Made by a program: the position numbers and the translations under genes. Below, piece by piece: positions 1 to 9,614 of a stretch of 62,416 nucleotides of DNA. The DNA is taken from positions 1 through 62,416 of the forward strand of contig NZ_QRGR01000035.1 of assembly GCF_003367245.1 (NCBI RefSeq). The letters run 5' to 3'. Within the stretch, counting starts at the first letter, position 1. The number at the start of each line of letters is the position of its first letter. Source of the stretch: Pontibacter diazotrophicus (GTDB lineage Bacteria > Bacteroidota > Bacteroidia > Cytophagales > Hymenobacteraceae). The notes under the pieces were generated by a model. The model searched no databases. It was not told where the DNA came from and saw nothing but the letters and a program-made list of their open reading frames with translations.

Positions 1-3000
1 TACATGGCATCATCTGAGGTGCCTGAAATGGAGCTTGTTGTGGAGTAGGTATAGCCGGGTACAGGTGAAAAATAATTATCGGCCGAAAAGGTGCCTATAG
101 AATTGGTCACCTCCCCCCCTCCGGAGTTGATGCGGTACACTGCAGTGCCCGTACCCCCAGTATTATTATGTCCCTCTCCGGATAACTCAACTGCTAACGG
201 AGTAGTGCTGCCTGAATGTGTTATGCTCATTTTGGCTACTTTTGTTCCCGCTGAAGCAGGTGTAAACTTCACGCTTATACTAGTTGAAGCACCGGCAGCT
301 AAAATGAGCGACTGCGTAAAATTATGTGTAAATTCACTATTATTAGTGCCTGTGATAGAAACAGAAGACATCTCCAATGTGGTGGTTGTGTTATTAGTCA
401 AAGTAACATCTTGTGCTTCGGAAGTAGTGCCAGCCTGCTGGGAGAAGAAATGCAGGCTGTTAGGTGAGGCGGAAACAGCATTTGTTCCTCCACTTAAGGC
501 AATAACACTGCTCCCGTTCTGGCCGGAGTGGTTTATCACCATTTCCGCTCCTTGTGCTTCTGAAGTGGTAGGTTGGTATGTCACCGTTATATTCAAACTT
601 TTCCCAACAGGAAGAACGAACGGAAGGGCATAAGGGGCATTGTAGGAAAAAGAACTGCCGCCGCTTATAGTAATGGAAGTTATAACTATATCCTGGTTGC
701 CTTCTGAATTGCTTATCGTGACAGTTTTGCTACTACTTGCATTTACGTCAACAGTCCCGAAGCTCACTGTTGATGGCGTATTTAACCGGCTTTGCGTTAA
801 TGCAACTCCATCAGGAGAAGAAGGAGCATACATGTAAAAAGCTTCCTGAGTGCTTAACTCGGGGCTCCCCCCCCTGCTTCCAGAACCCGCAACAATATAG
901 ATGCCGTTATTGCTCGTGATGGCTTGTGTGCCATGTCTGCCCCTTACCAGGTCTGCTAACCTTCGCCAGGAGTTTGTCCGCACGTTGAAGGCCTCTGTTT
1001 CCACATGAGCTGTTGACTGTGAACCACTTTCGCCTCCAATCACAAGCAACTCATCTCCGAGCACAGCAGTGGCTGCACCGGCTCTTTGCGTTGGTATGTT
1101 ACTACTGCCGGGGAGCGTTTCCCATTTATTTGTTTCAAAATCAAAAACGTCTACCTCCGGTACTGTCAATTTGAAGGTTTCGCCTGTGGCATCTGATGAA
1201 CGGCGACCACCAGCCAGGTACAGTTTGTTATTGATTACTGCTGCATGGTAATGGTCTCTGGCCCGAGGAGCGTCTGGTAGCGTTTTCCATGTGTTTGTGA
1301 GCGGGTCATACTCGTCGAACCAGGCGACGTGTCCGGAACTATGCCCATCTGTAATACCACTAACCAGGTAAATTTTCTTATTGTGCACCACTACTCCTGC
1401 CGACCCCCTGCGTCTGGTTTCCGGTATTGTGGGCCCATCCAGCCATTTATCTGTTACAGGATTATAGATATACACCTTAGGCACAGGCTTTTCATATGGA
1501 TAACCTCCTGTAAAAGCTCCTGCCACATATATTAAGCCGTCAATGGTAACCGCCTGGAAATGGTGAAGCTCTGTAGGGGTGCTGGCTTTGTTTGCCCAGG
1601 TTTTAGTTGCCGGGTCATATACCTGAACTGGCTTTACTCCCCGGCCACCCAAGAGGTAAAACTTGTCTCCTGCCTGTACAAAAGCGTTTTCATGCCTTGC
1701 CGTAGGAGCACCGCTGGCAGGAATGTCTGCTTGCCAATTACCTGTCGTTGTTGCAGGGTCAGTAGTTACCTTTATCACATCCCATGTAGCTGTAAAAGGC
1801 ACAGCATCACGTGAAGTAGAAATAATACCAACAGCTAAAGCCGGTGAGCCCTGTATGGCCTCTAACAGAGCGCCGCTAACCTGAACAGGGGTCCCTAAGT
1901 TTATAACTGCTCCCCCATCCTGGCTGTACTTAGGCTGAACTGTCCCCGCAGCCGGATCTACAGACAAAAAGAGTTCGAGAGATGAGCCAGGCATTCCCCC
2001 GGTCAATGCAAACTGCTGGGAGCTAGGCTGCCCCGCATTCTCGTATACCACTTCTATTCCGCCCTGCCCGCTGTTGGCATTCAGCGTTATCTTCAGGTAA
2101 TTATCCTGGTCGCCTGTGCCGATGTAGAGACCTTGTGATTGTGAATTTTGAGGGACTTTATTATCAAAGAATGGCCCCAGCATAGTGGTTTGCACCGTGA
2201 AGGGACCTGTTTTAGAACTTACATTCACACCAAATTGGAAACCGTTTTCCTGATTATTCAGTGTCCCTAATGCATCACCGGCTGAAACTGCCTCCACAGA
2301 AAATGCACCAACGGCCCCACCTGCAATCAAGTTTTCTTCAAAGAATAAGTTATACCAATCATTATCTGTCTGTTTATTGCTCATTAGCCCAGTGAATCCT
2401 AACCCAAAAAGCCCAGTTCCCGGATGGTTGTTGAACAGCTCGTAGTCAAGGGGAAGATATGTGGAGAGGCCATTCTTGGCATCTAACGCAAAATAATCTA
2501 TATTATCACCTAAGCCATCGTTATCATCATCAGGGTCGTTTAAATCTGATAAGTAATCTTTGTCGAAGTCCGCAGGCATGCTGGAGGCCGAGCAGAGGTT
2601 TGTGGCATTGTCAATTTCATCCGCGTTAGAGTAGCCATCGCTGTCTTCATCTAAAGTAGTACTATACTCGCCGGAGCAGGCTATAAAATCTCCTGGCTCA
2701 AAAATGGTAATAACATCTGAACCATATGTGGCTGCCCAAACCGAACCAGGGAATATGTCAGCATCTCCCTGGGCCGTAACATCCAATGGCTGTGAACCAA
2801 AACCTGAAGCAAAAGCGATGTCTTGATTTAGCTTATTAGTACTCGATTTTAGATTTGTTACGTCACTTCCATCTTCGGTTAAGTTTATTTTAAAAATGTC
2901 ACCATTATAGCCGGCAGCCAGTAAGGCCCCTTGCATAGAACCATCGAAGTTAGAGGCGGTATACTCCACCAGCCCATTGGTGGAGGTGGAGAAAGTGAGC

Positions 3001-4415
3001 AGCGCCAGGTCTGTTTCACCTGGGTTCTGGAAATCCCCCTCAACCGGATTCGCCATCGCTAAGGGGACAGGAGGCCAGTCTGCCGGCAAGGGGTGAGTGC
3101 CTGTCTTGCTGGTGCGCCATACGCCTGTTGTGCCGTCATGGGTGTACAGGCCTGCCCCGGCGGGGTTGGCACGCGTAGGTGCTGGGTGGCCGGCATAGTG
3201 GCTGCCAGGCACGTAGGTGCCTATGTTTCCGATGTAGTGCAGGTTATCCAGGTTGTTGACCTTCGGGTCGTTGGGCCCAGGGCCTGTAGACCCTGGCTCT
3301 CCACTAACATAGTTGTTGGTTACTCTACCGTCAGACCCTTCGTTCTCCGGATGCCCGCCCCAGCCACCGTTCGCCCCGTTGTCGATGGTGTACATCCTGC
3401 CTTCCTTCCCGGGTGTTTTGGTGATGACTAAGTCATAGGCATTGCGGTAGCCGGGGGAAAACACCTGCACGGGACCGCCCGCTACCAGCTTTGCCTGGTT
3501 CAGCCCGTCGTTTCCGCCGAAAGGGTCATTCACGTCCGAGCCGTCCGGATTGTTGGCCCTGGTAGGGTCGTCTAAAGTCGGCAAATTATACTTGTAAGCC
3601 GAACTGCCGCTTCCCTGTGTCGGCATGGCCTCTATGACATCTAAATCGATGGAGAGTATAGCCGCCCCCAGGGCATATTCTGTGATGAATGCGAAATTGT
3701 TGGACGGGGAACCTGCATTGGTAAAGCCCCCCACCGCCAGGTAGAGCGTGTTTGTCTGCTCATCGAGCTGCATGCCGTTCACGGCGTGGTTCTCCTCTGA
3801 GCGGGGCAATCCCCTTACCAGGTCCACCTTCTGCCATCCGCTGCTTGTCTTGGTCAACCGGGACACGATGCCTGAGTTGGTGTCGAGGTTCTTGTCACCG
3901 GAGGATGAGCCGCCGCCTATCCGGCTGTCGCTTGAGCTGACATAGAGGACAGGCTGTGCGGCAGTGCCTGTCACAAGAATGCCTGTTACCTGGCGTGTCT
4001 TGACGTTTGTGTTGAGGGCGCCGTCATCGTTGTAATTGGCAATCTGGTTTATCAGACCGATAGTCTCTGTGGCAGTGACAGCATAGTCGTTGGCTGCGTT
4101 TCTTTCGATAGTGAAGGCCTTGATGATGCCGTTCTGCTGCGAGACATAAAGCCGGCCGTCAGGGCCAAACTGCAGGGAGGTCGGGTTAACCAAAGACACC
4201 CCCTGCAGGCCGCTGGAAGAAAAGCTATATTGTATATTTGCCAACATCACACCGGTTAGGTCTTCCGGAGGGAGCTTCGCCTTTTTCTTCTTTTCCTTTT
4301 TTGGCTTATCGTTAGTTTGTGCCCAGCCATCAGGAACAGCAAATAAGAGAAAGATAATGGTGCATATCCAGAAAACAGTTTTCCAGACAGAGCGGGTAGT
4401 AAACGTTAGGCTCAT
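1..4415 (-). CDS. Giant exported kelch/malectin multidomain protein (3' end outside window)
   Basis: An open frame runs on the minus strand from ATG at 4415 to the left edge (about 1471 residues seen) without a stop. Residues 1-32 are a signal peptide ending near GWAQ. A basic linker (KKEKKKKAK) follows, then a beta-propeller resembling sugar-dehydrogenase/NHL proteins (about 50-560). Acidic calcium-type repeats (DEDSDGYSNADE, DPDDDNDGLGDN) sit near 580-640. Kelch repeats (YDPATKTW, YNPVTDKW, YDPLTNTW, FETNKWETLP) cover about 890-1170. Two choice-of-anchor-D/Ig-like domains lie near 1208-1415. A malectin-like start (YRINSGGGEVTNSIGTF) is at the edge. Such proteins are usually secreted, often by T9SS, and bind carbohydrate; a C-terminal sorting domain would lie outside the window. 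No enzyme motif is evident. The role in polysaccharide binding or adhesion is inferred. Confidence 0.88.
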   Translation of the reverse strand, partial: MSLTFTTRSVWKTVFWICTIIFLLFAVPDGWAQTNDKPKKEKKKKAKLPPEDLTGVMLANIQYSFSSSGLQGVSLVNPTSLQFGPDGRLYVSQQNGIIKAFTIERNAANDYAVTATETIGLINQIANYNDDGALNTNVKTRQVTGILVTGTAAQPVLYVSSSDSRIGGGSSSGDKNLDTNSGIVSRLTKTSSGWQKVDLVRGLPRSEENHAVNGMQLDEQTNTLYLAVGGFTNAGSPSNNFAFITEYALGAAILSIDLDVIEAMPTQGSGSSAYKYNLPTLDDPTRANNPDGSDVNDPFGGNDGLNQAKLVAGGPVQVFSPGYRNAYDLVITKTPGKEGRMYTIDNGANGGWGGHPENEGSDGRVTNNYVSGEPGSTGPGPNDPKVNNLDNLHYIGNIGTYVPGSHYAGHPAPTRANPAGAGLYTHDGTTGVWRTSKTGTHPLPADWPPVPLAMANPVEGDFQNPGETDLALLTFSTSTNGLVEYTASNFDGSMQGALLAAGYNGDIFKINLTEDGSDVTNLKSSTNKLNQDIAFASGFGSQPLDVTAQGDADIFPGSVWAATYGSDVITIFEPGDFIACSGEYSTTLDEDSDGYSNADEIDNATNLCSASSMPADFDKDYLSDLNDPDDDNDGLGDNIDYFALDAKNGLSTYLPLDYELFNNHPGTGLFGLGFTGLMSNKQTDNDWYNLFFEENLIAGGAVGAFSVEAVSAGDALGTLNNQENGFQFGVNVSSKTGPFTVQTTMLGPFFDNKVPQNSQSQGLYIGTGDQDNYLKITLNANSGQGGIEVVYENAGQPSSQQFALTGGMPGSSLELFLSVDPAAGTVQPKYSQDGGAVINLGTPVQVSGALLEAIQGSPALAVGIISTSRDAVPFTATWDVIKVTTDPATTTGNWQADIPASGAPTARHENAFVQAGDKFYLLGGRGVKPVQVYDPATKTWANKASTPTELHHFQAVTIDGLIYVAGAFTGGYPYEKPVPKVYIYNPVTDKWLDGPTIPETRRRGSAGVVVHNKKIYLVSGITDGHSSGHVAWFDEYDPLTNTWKTLPDAPRARDHYHAAVINNKLYLAGGRRSSDATGETFKLTVPEVDVFDFETNKWETLPGSSNIPTQRAGAATAVLGDELLVIGGESGSQSTAHVETEAFNVRTNSWRRLADLVRGRHGTQAITSNNGIYIVAGSGSRGGSPELSTQEAFYMYAPSSPDGVALTQSRLNTPSTVSFGTVDVNASSSKTVTISNSEGNQDIVITSITISGGSSFSYNAPYALPFVLPVGKSLNITVTYQPTTSEAQGAEMVINHSGQNGSSVIALSGGTNAVSASPNSLHFFSQQAGTTSEAQDVTLTNNTTTTLEMSSVSITGTNNSEFTHNFTQSLILAAGASTSISVKFTPASAGTKVAKMSITHSGSTTPLAVELSGEGHNNTGGTGTAVYRINSGGGEVTNSIGTFSADNYFSPVPGYTYSTTSSISGTSDDAM

Positions 4416-5367
4416 AGGAGTAAAAATATAGTTCAGAAGAGGACAGTTAATGCGATAAAATCAGACATGTTCAGGAAGAGACCTCTATAACATCATGAGC
4501 AAGATTACCCAATAGGTAACCCTTGAGCAGGCTATTCCCTCTAAATGAAATGCCAGAAACATCGAAAACAATGCTTCTGCTTTTACCAGAGCGTGTAGTA
4601 ACTGCTCAGAGGAATCCACTATAAATAGTTTCTTAAAATATATAGATAGAAACAGGGTTTCTATCTATATGGTGTGTTAATTATGCTTAATTCAAGATAA
4701 ATCTGTATTGCTTATAATAACAGTAAATACAAGTATTTGATGTAAACTATTAAATGTATACTTAGTTTAAGCCGTAAAAGATGTTGATTAAACAACTTAT
4801 ACTATGAAATAAGTAATATTTTTTATTGATTTATTTCACAAATGGGTAAATGGCAGGATTTTGCTCGTAGATGGTTTAATATATCTAGTTACTATTAAAA
4901 ACTACATAATATCATGGTATATTTACCTAATACATATTTAGCTTATTTATATAGAACATTACAATAATTCGTAGTTATAGCGATACTTCTGAAGCAGGAA
5001 AATTGCAGAAGTATCTGACAGTAAGAATTAACAAACACAGAGGAGCAATGTTAGGTAGCAAGATGATTTACAGTAAAAGAGACTGTTTCATCTGCACGAC
5101 AATTGCTGTTATTACAAAATTGGGAAATAGTTTAACCAACATTCAATTTGAATGTATTTACATGAATCCTAGGCCCACTTATACTATTGGCACTACACCA
5201 TGCTATCCGAAGCTACTATACAAGTAACCATCATTCACGACACTTAAGAAATCAATTACGTGAAATTAACCAACCCTAAAGTTGAACAATACTATAGAGG
5301 CAATTAATACTCCCCAGATTTAGGTCCACTATTTTAATTGACGTATAACTTTTAACTTAGTGAAACA
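4416..5367. other. Long intergenic region without a convincing gene
   Basis: About 950 AT-rich bases separate the giant protein from the transposon remnants. Only short frames occur (for example 5003-5227) and they lack composition or motifs of a real protein. The one clear structure is a perfect inverted repeat at 4640-4670. The promoter of the giant minus-strand gene should lie in the first few hundred bases, but I could not assign a confident box. Confidence 0.6.
4640..4670. repeat. Perfect 14-bp inverted repeat, 3-nt loop
   Basis: ATATAGATAGAAAC at 4640-4653 is exactly complementary to 4657-4670 around an AGG loop. It lies 225 bases upstream of the start of the giant exported protein. 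It has no T-tract on either strand, so a terminator is unlikely. It could be an operator or a mobile-element scar. Confidence 0.55.
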
Positions 5368-5547
5368 ATGAACGGGAAAAGAAGGAAATTCAGCGCGGCT
5401 TTCAAGGCCAAGGTAGCCCTGGAGGCTCTCAAAGAGCGGGAGAGCCCGGCGGAGCTGTCCAAACGCTTCGAGGTGCACCCGAACATGATCAGCAAATGGA
5501 AGCAGGAGTTTGTGGAGAACTCTTGTCTTTGAAAAGGAGAAGGGGAT
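5368..5547 (+). pseudogene. IS3-family OrfA remnant, truncated by IS insertion
   Basis: The frame from ATG 5368 encodes a typical IS3 OrfA helix-turn-helix start (RRKFSAAFKAKVALEAL, then SKRFEVHPNMISKWKQEF). It stops at 5532 after ENSCL. Directly after ENS the +1 frame reads VFEKEKG, as intact OrfA proteins do, so one frameshift is visible. Homology then ends at about 5547, where the terminal repeat of the neighbouring IS3 element begins. OrfB of this element is absent from the window. Confidence 0.75.
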
Positions 5548-5610
5548 TTGCTACATTTGACTGGAGACTTTTGATAGGCAGATTTATGAAAGGTATTAAA
5601 TTTGACTATT

Positions 5611-5943
5611 ATGGAAAGACGAGTATTTGACGCCTCCTTCAAGCGGATGGCCATTGACCTCTCCTATGCGAGGGGATCAGTAAAAGAAGTGGCTGATGAG
5701 TTGGGGATATACTCTGGCCGGCTGAGCAAGTGGCGGCAGAAAGACAGCTTGACAGTCCGGTCCGCCGAAGGGCTGACAGAGGAGCAGAGGGAGATAAAGC
5801 GGCTGAAGGAGGCGCAGCTGGAGCGCGATGGACCCGATGCTGACGCACGTCTGCGGGTTAAAAAAGGCGGTGAGCATCTTCTCCTGGGGAGACGGAGGAT
5901 ATACGGGTTCATAAAGGAGCACCGAAACCAATTCCCCGCCTGA
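5611..5943 (+). pseudogene. IS3-family transposase OrfA, damaged
   Basis: The ATG at 5611 starts MERRVFDASFKRMAIDLS, a helix-turn-helix OrfA (ADELGIYSGRLSKWRQ). The leucine-zipper part EEQREIKRLKEAQLERD then runs into an atypical stretch, GPDADARLRV, where most relatives continue ERDILKKAV. The expected KKAVSIFSWGDGGYTGS ending is present in another frame from the AAAAAAG run near 5859. That run is the usual slippage site for the OrfAB fusion. The frame read here ends as FIKEHRNQFPA, which is normally the beginning of OrfB. An indel has therefore scrambled the overlap. Confidence 0.7.
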
Positions 5944-5947
5944 GAAG

Positions 5948-6780
5948 ATGTGTCAGGTACTGAAGGTCAGTGCCAGTGGCTATTATTACTGGCTCAAGAA
6001 CCCGGTGGGCCTGCGGGAGCAGAAAGAGCAGCACCTCGTAACTCAGATTAAAGAGGTTCATGAGCAGAGCAAGTGCCGCTACGGCTCCCCCAGGATTGCC
6101 GTGGAACTCAAAGAACAGGGTATTCACGTGTCGCGCCCCCGCGTGGCCAGGCTGATGCAGAAGCACCGGATAAAAAGCATCGTACGGAAGAAATACAGGG
6201 TGCAGACCACTGACTCCAACCATACATATACAGTGGCCGAGAATTTCCTCAACCGGGACTTCTTTGCCGAGCGGCCGGCAGAGAAGTGGGTGTCAGATTT
6301 AACCTGCATCAGAACCGGGGAAGGCTGGCTTTACCTGACGGTGGTACTGGATCTGGCCGACCGTAAAATAGTGGGCTGGGCGCTGAGTGAGACGATGGAG
6401 GCGGAAGCGACCACCGTGGCGGCCTGGCAGATGGCGGTGAGCAGCAGGCCCCTGTTCCACTCCCTTTTGTTTCACTCCGACCGGGGCGTGCTTACGCCTG
6501 CAGTGCCTTCCGGGAGCAGTTAGAGGGGATGCCGGTGCTGCAGCAGAGTATGAGCAGAAAGGGCAATTGTTGGGACAATGCGGTAGCCGAGAGCTTCTTT
6601 AAAACGATGAAGGCAGAGATGGTTTACCACCACAAGTTTGCTACCATAGCAGAGGCGAAGCTGGCCGTGTTTAAGTACATCGAGAGTTTCTACAACCGGA
6701 AAAGGAGGCATTCAGCGCTGGAATACCTGACACCTTGCCAATATGAAAGCCTGTTGTACAACCAAGCAGTGGCTGCCTGA
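5948..6780 (+). pseudogene. IS3-family transposase OrfB (DDE integrase), frameshifted
   Basis: MCQVLKVSASGYYYWLK is a classical OrfB start, followed by the HTH_21 region and the rve DDE core. The first catalytic Asp is in KWVSDLTCI and the second is in FHSDRGV. Just after GV, at about 6490-6496, one base is missing, so the frame ends at 6523. The rest, with the catalytic Glu in NAVAESFFKTMKAE and the tail YNRKRRHSALEYLTP, continues in the next frame (6529-6780). Upstream the true start probably included FIKEHRNQFP, now in a third frame. The element should be unable to move without help. Confidence 0.82.
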
Positions 6781-6805
6781 GAAAGTCTCCAGTGAAACAT
6801 TGCAA

Positions 6806-7456
6806 TTCCATGGCACTCCTGCTTGATGGTTCGGATACACTCCTCCACATGTCAGTGCTTGGCTTTCACCTCTTCTTAGCGGTCTCTGCTGATTTGCCTG
6901 CACTGCTGCTGGTCAGGCAGGTACCTACATAGTGTCTCACGCGGCCTTCTTTGTCCATTATCTGAAACACCGTCACAAAACCGAAGCCCTTGAGGTGGGT
7001 AAAAAGGCCTTCCTGCGGCACCCCACCAGCTCATAGCGGCCCGGGGTGGTGGAGACGATGAGGTTTGTCTCCAGCCCTACCAGAAAACCCTCCTCCTGAT
7101 GGCGGTAAACCCGGAAGTTAACAAGTACGCCTACGCCCAAGGTATCCGTATGAAAGAGTTTCATAAAGTTTAAACCCTTTACTGACCTGTGGTGCCTGCC
7201 CGAATAAAAATAACCGACCAACTCAGTGGCGCCAGGATCAGAGAAAGGTTTAACAAGCACCGAGTCATCCGCTGAGAGTACACTCTAATTTCAAGCCCTG
7301 CCTGACCACTTTGAAGAGGTCTTTACCGGTAAAGCTGTTGCTCAGGAGGAAGCGGTTTATCTCACCGTGTGACATTTCCAGCACCTTACTGGCCTTCACG
7401 CAGCTAACCTTTCGTGACTCGCTCAGCAAATAAGCTATGTATTGAGCAGATTCCAT
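6806..7456 (-). pseudogene. DDE transposase remnant (IS4/IS701-like), 3'-truncated
   Basis: The frame starts at ATG 7456 (MESAQYIAYLLSESRKVS) and is interrupted near 7262 by a one-base deletion (TLSG then a stop). It resumes as DDSVLVKPFSDP, GYFYSGRHHRSVKGLNF and NFRVYRHQEE. A deletion before LETNLIVSTTPGRYELVG and later stops follow. Readable homology continues (THLKGFGFV, VEECIRTIKQECHG) to about 6806, exactly where the IS3 right end begins. It is a dead transposase of a family common in Bacteroidota; the family assignment is from recall of motifs. Confidence 0.7.
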
Positions 7457-7856
7457 GGCTTTTTATATTCTTCTACGTTCTACCTGATAGGTGCGTATCA
7501 CGGCACCTTCTGCTAATTATCATACAAAATATGATCGATAATCAAAATTTAAATAATTTTATTTATTCAAAAAAAATTCAAAAAATTATTCACCCTTCAT
7601 TAATGCTCTTTAGCTAATAAAAGTACTATATACACATCATCAAAGTAGTAAATTTAGTATAAGTTGAAATATTATTACTAAATTTATAATGATTTAAATA
7701 TTAGTTACTTTGTGAGAGGGTAGTACTATACAGCATTACTTACAATTCCTCTTGCTTTCATGTATTGAATCTATTTTATCCTAACGACACTTACTTTACC
7801 CATGAAATCAATTATTACTGCCGATTGATTATTCTGTGATTAATAATATCTGTACT
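7457..7856. other. AT-rich intergenic region
   Basis: About 400 bases, very AT-rich around 7540-7700, separate the transposase remnant from the glycosylphosphotransferase. I see no protein-like frame and no RNA gene. The promoter for the downstream gene probably lies here; a weak TTACTTTG sequence occurs near 7705. Confidence 0.5.
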
Positions 7857-9248
7857 ATGGCTCAGAAATATTCCACCATATTTAGATGGATAAATGTCGT
7901 AGTGGACTATGCCCTTTTAAATGGGACCCTCTATGCCTCTTTTCTCATGTCAGATCATGATGTTATCTGGGTGGATGTGTATGATTATAAGCTGACGATA
8001 TTACTTTTAAATTTCTGTTGGTTTTTTAGCGCCAGTACTTTTGACATCTACAGCCATGTCCTTAAGCGCGACGCAGTGCCTACTATGACGGCAAATATTG
8101 CCTCATTGTGTGCTTTTATAGCTATGGCTATCATTATCAAATTACTTCTACCTTACATTTATATACCTCCTACCCCTTTTATTTATTATTTTGCTCTATT
8201 TCCTGCGCTTCTACTGGTCTGGAGGTTTTTCTTTTTACTATTAAGAAAACACAAACGAAACTTCTGGCTTGGCTCTAATAGTATCGCTATTGTAGGAGCA
8301 GGCTCCGCAGGTATAGATCTTTATAACTATATTATGTCTAACCCCGAACTGGACTACCATATAGCTGGAGTTTTTGACGACGACCAAAGTAAGGTTCCGC
8401 CTTACATCAAATACCTCGGAAAGGCAGATGAATGCATTAACTATGCAAGTTCAAACAGAATAAGTGAGATATACTGTGCACTGCCCTACGATGAAAGCGA
8501 AAGAATAGAGAATTTATTACAGGAAGCGGATAAACATATGGTGCGATTCAGGTTAGTTCCTGATGTTAAAGGCACCATTCATCATAACTTTTTGGTGGAG
8601 ATGTTTGGCTTTGTACCTGTACTGAAGCCACGAGAGGAGCCATTGGAAAATAAAGCGAATGAGATATTGAAAAGAATGTTTGATATCCTGTTTTCGTCTA
8701 TGGTCATCATTTTAATTCTAAGCTGGTTGCTGCCTATCCTTGCCTTGGTGATCAAACTAGATTCTAAGGGTCCTGTTTTTTTTAAACAGTTGCGCTCCGG
8801 AAAGAACAACAAACCTTTTTACTGCCTGAAGTTTAGAAGCATGACAGTAAACAGTGAATGCGATAGCTTACAGACAAGCAAATACGATGCAAGGGTAACG
8901 CGAGTCGGAAGGATTTTGAGAAAGACCAGCATAGACGAATTTCCCCAGTTTATAAATGTATTTTTGGGAGATATGTCAGTCGTTGGTCCGCGGCCCCACA
9001 TGTTAAAGCATACCCAAGACTATTCCCAGTTGATTGATAACTACATGGTGCGGCATTTTCTGACACCTGGCATTACAGGCTGGGCACAGGTTAACGGGTT
9101 TAGAGGCGAAACAAAAGAAACAACCGCCATGCTCAGCCGCGTGCAGGCAGACCTCTGGTACCTGGAGAACTGGTCTATACTACTTGACATCAAAATCATT
9201 TTCCTTACCATCTGGAACGGCTTAAGGAATAACGACAATGTTTATTAG
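7857..9248 (+). CDS. Polyprenyl-phosphate glycosyl-1-phosphate transferase (WcaJ/EpsE-like)
   Basis: This inner-membrane enzyme should transfer a sugar-1-phosphate (commonly glucose) to undecaprenyl phosphate, the first step of exopolysaccharide or capsule assembly. The N-terminal third has about four to five hydrophobic segments. A nucleotide-binding-like CoA_binding_3 region follows (IAIVGAGSAGIDLYNYI). The C-terminal bacterial sugar transferase domain starts with a membrane helix and has GPVFFKQLRSG, KFRSM, KTSIDEFPQFINVFLGDMS and VVGPRPHM. The ATG at 7857 (MAQKYS) is preferred; an in-frame GTG at 7836 would add seven residues. Length is normal for the family. No glycosyltransferase, Wzx/Wzy or export gene lies beside it, so it is an orphan initiator here. 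Confidence 0.92.
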   Translation: MAQKYSTIFRWINVVVDYALLNGTLYASFLMSDHDVIWVDVYDYKLTILLLNFCWFFSASTFDIYSHVLKRDAVPTMTANIASLCAFIAMAIIIKLLLPYIYIPPTPFIYYFALFPALLLVWRFFFLLLRKHKRNFWLGSNSIAIVGAGSAGIDLYNYIMSNPELDYHIAGVFDDDQSKVPPYIKYLGKADECINYASSNRISEIYCALPYDESERIENLLQEADKHMVRFRLVPDVKGTIHHNFLVEMFGFVPVLKPREEPLENKANEILKRMFDILFSSMVIILILSWLLPILALVIKLDSKGPVFFKQLRSGKNNKPFYCLKFRSMTVNSECDSLQTSKYDARVTRVGRILRKTSIDEFPQFINVFLGDMSVVGPRPHMLKHTQDYSQLIDNYMVRHFLTPGITGWAQVNGFRGETKETTAMLSRVQADLWYLENWSILLDIKIIFLTIWNGLRNNDNVY

Positions 9249-9614
9249 CTTCTAATTAGTAGCAAAGCTATCGTAACGGCCTTACCGCTTCGTCTTTATT
9301 TACCCGGAAAATTGCCAGGCAACTAAGGCCTAGCGTAACTCAAAATACAGCAAAGCCAGTTTTTATACTCTGGTCAAAAGCATCAAAGGCACTTGTTCAT
9401 GGGTTCCTATGCACGTCATCGGCCTGCAAACACAACATGCCCAGCGGGACAGCCGTATCACACCTTATAGCAGAATAAAGTAACGACATTTAAAAATAGG
9501 AATATATATCTTTATTCTGTTTTAACTCGTAACTCATATATATTGTAAAATTCACCGCTTCGGGTTATAAACACGAGGTGTTAAATTAATGTGAGACTTA
9601 AACAAAAAAACAAA
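9249..9614. other. Intergenic region, no gene seen
   Basis: About 365 bases between the glycosylphosphotransferase and a small lipoprotein gene. No convincing frame, hairpin terminator or RNA gene is visible. Confidence 0.5.

Larger units (their letters stand above)
5548..6805 (+). mobile_element. Degenerate IS3-family insertion sequence
   Basis: The element is bounded by imperfect terminal inverted repeats. The left end is at about 5548-5572, with the core TGACTGGAGACTTT. The right end is at about 6781-6805, whose complement reads TTGCAATGTTTCACTGGAG followed by ACTTTC. Over the inner 20 positions 16 match. It holds orfA and orfB in the usual order but both are damaged. No target-site duplication is visible: the left flank is an IS3 orfA fragment and the right flank is a different transposase, which suggests a flanking deletion or recombination after insertion. 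Confidence 0.75.

Noticed and set aside
5003..5227. 74-codon frame in the left gap
   Set aside because: Low-information composition in AT-rich DNA and no neighbour or motif supporting translation.
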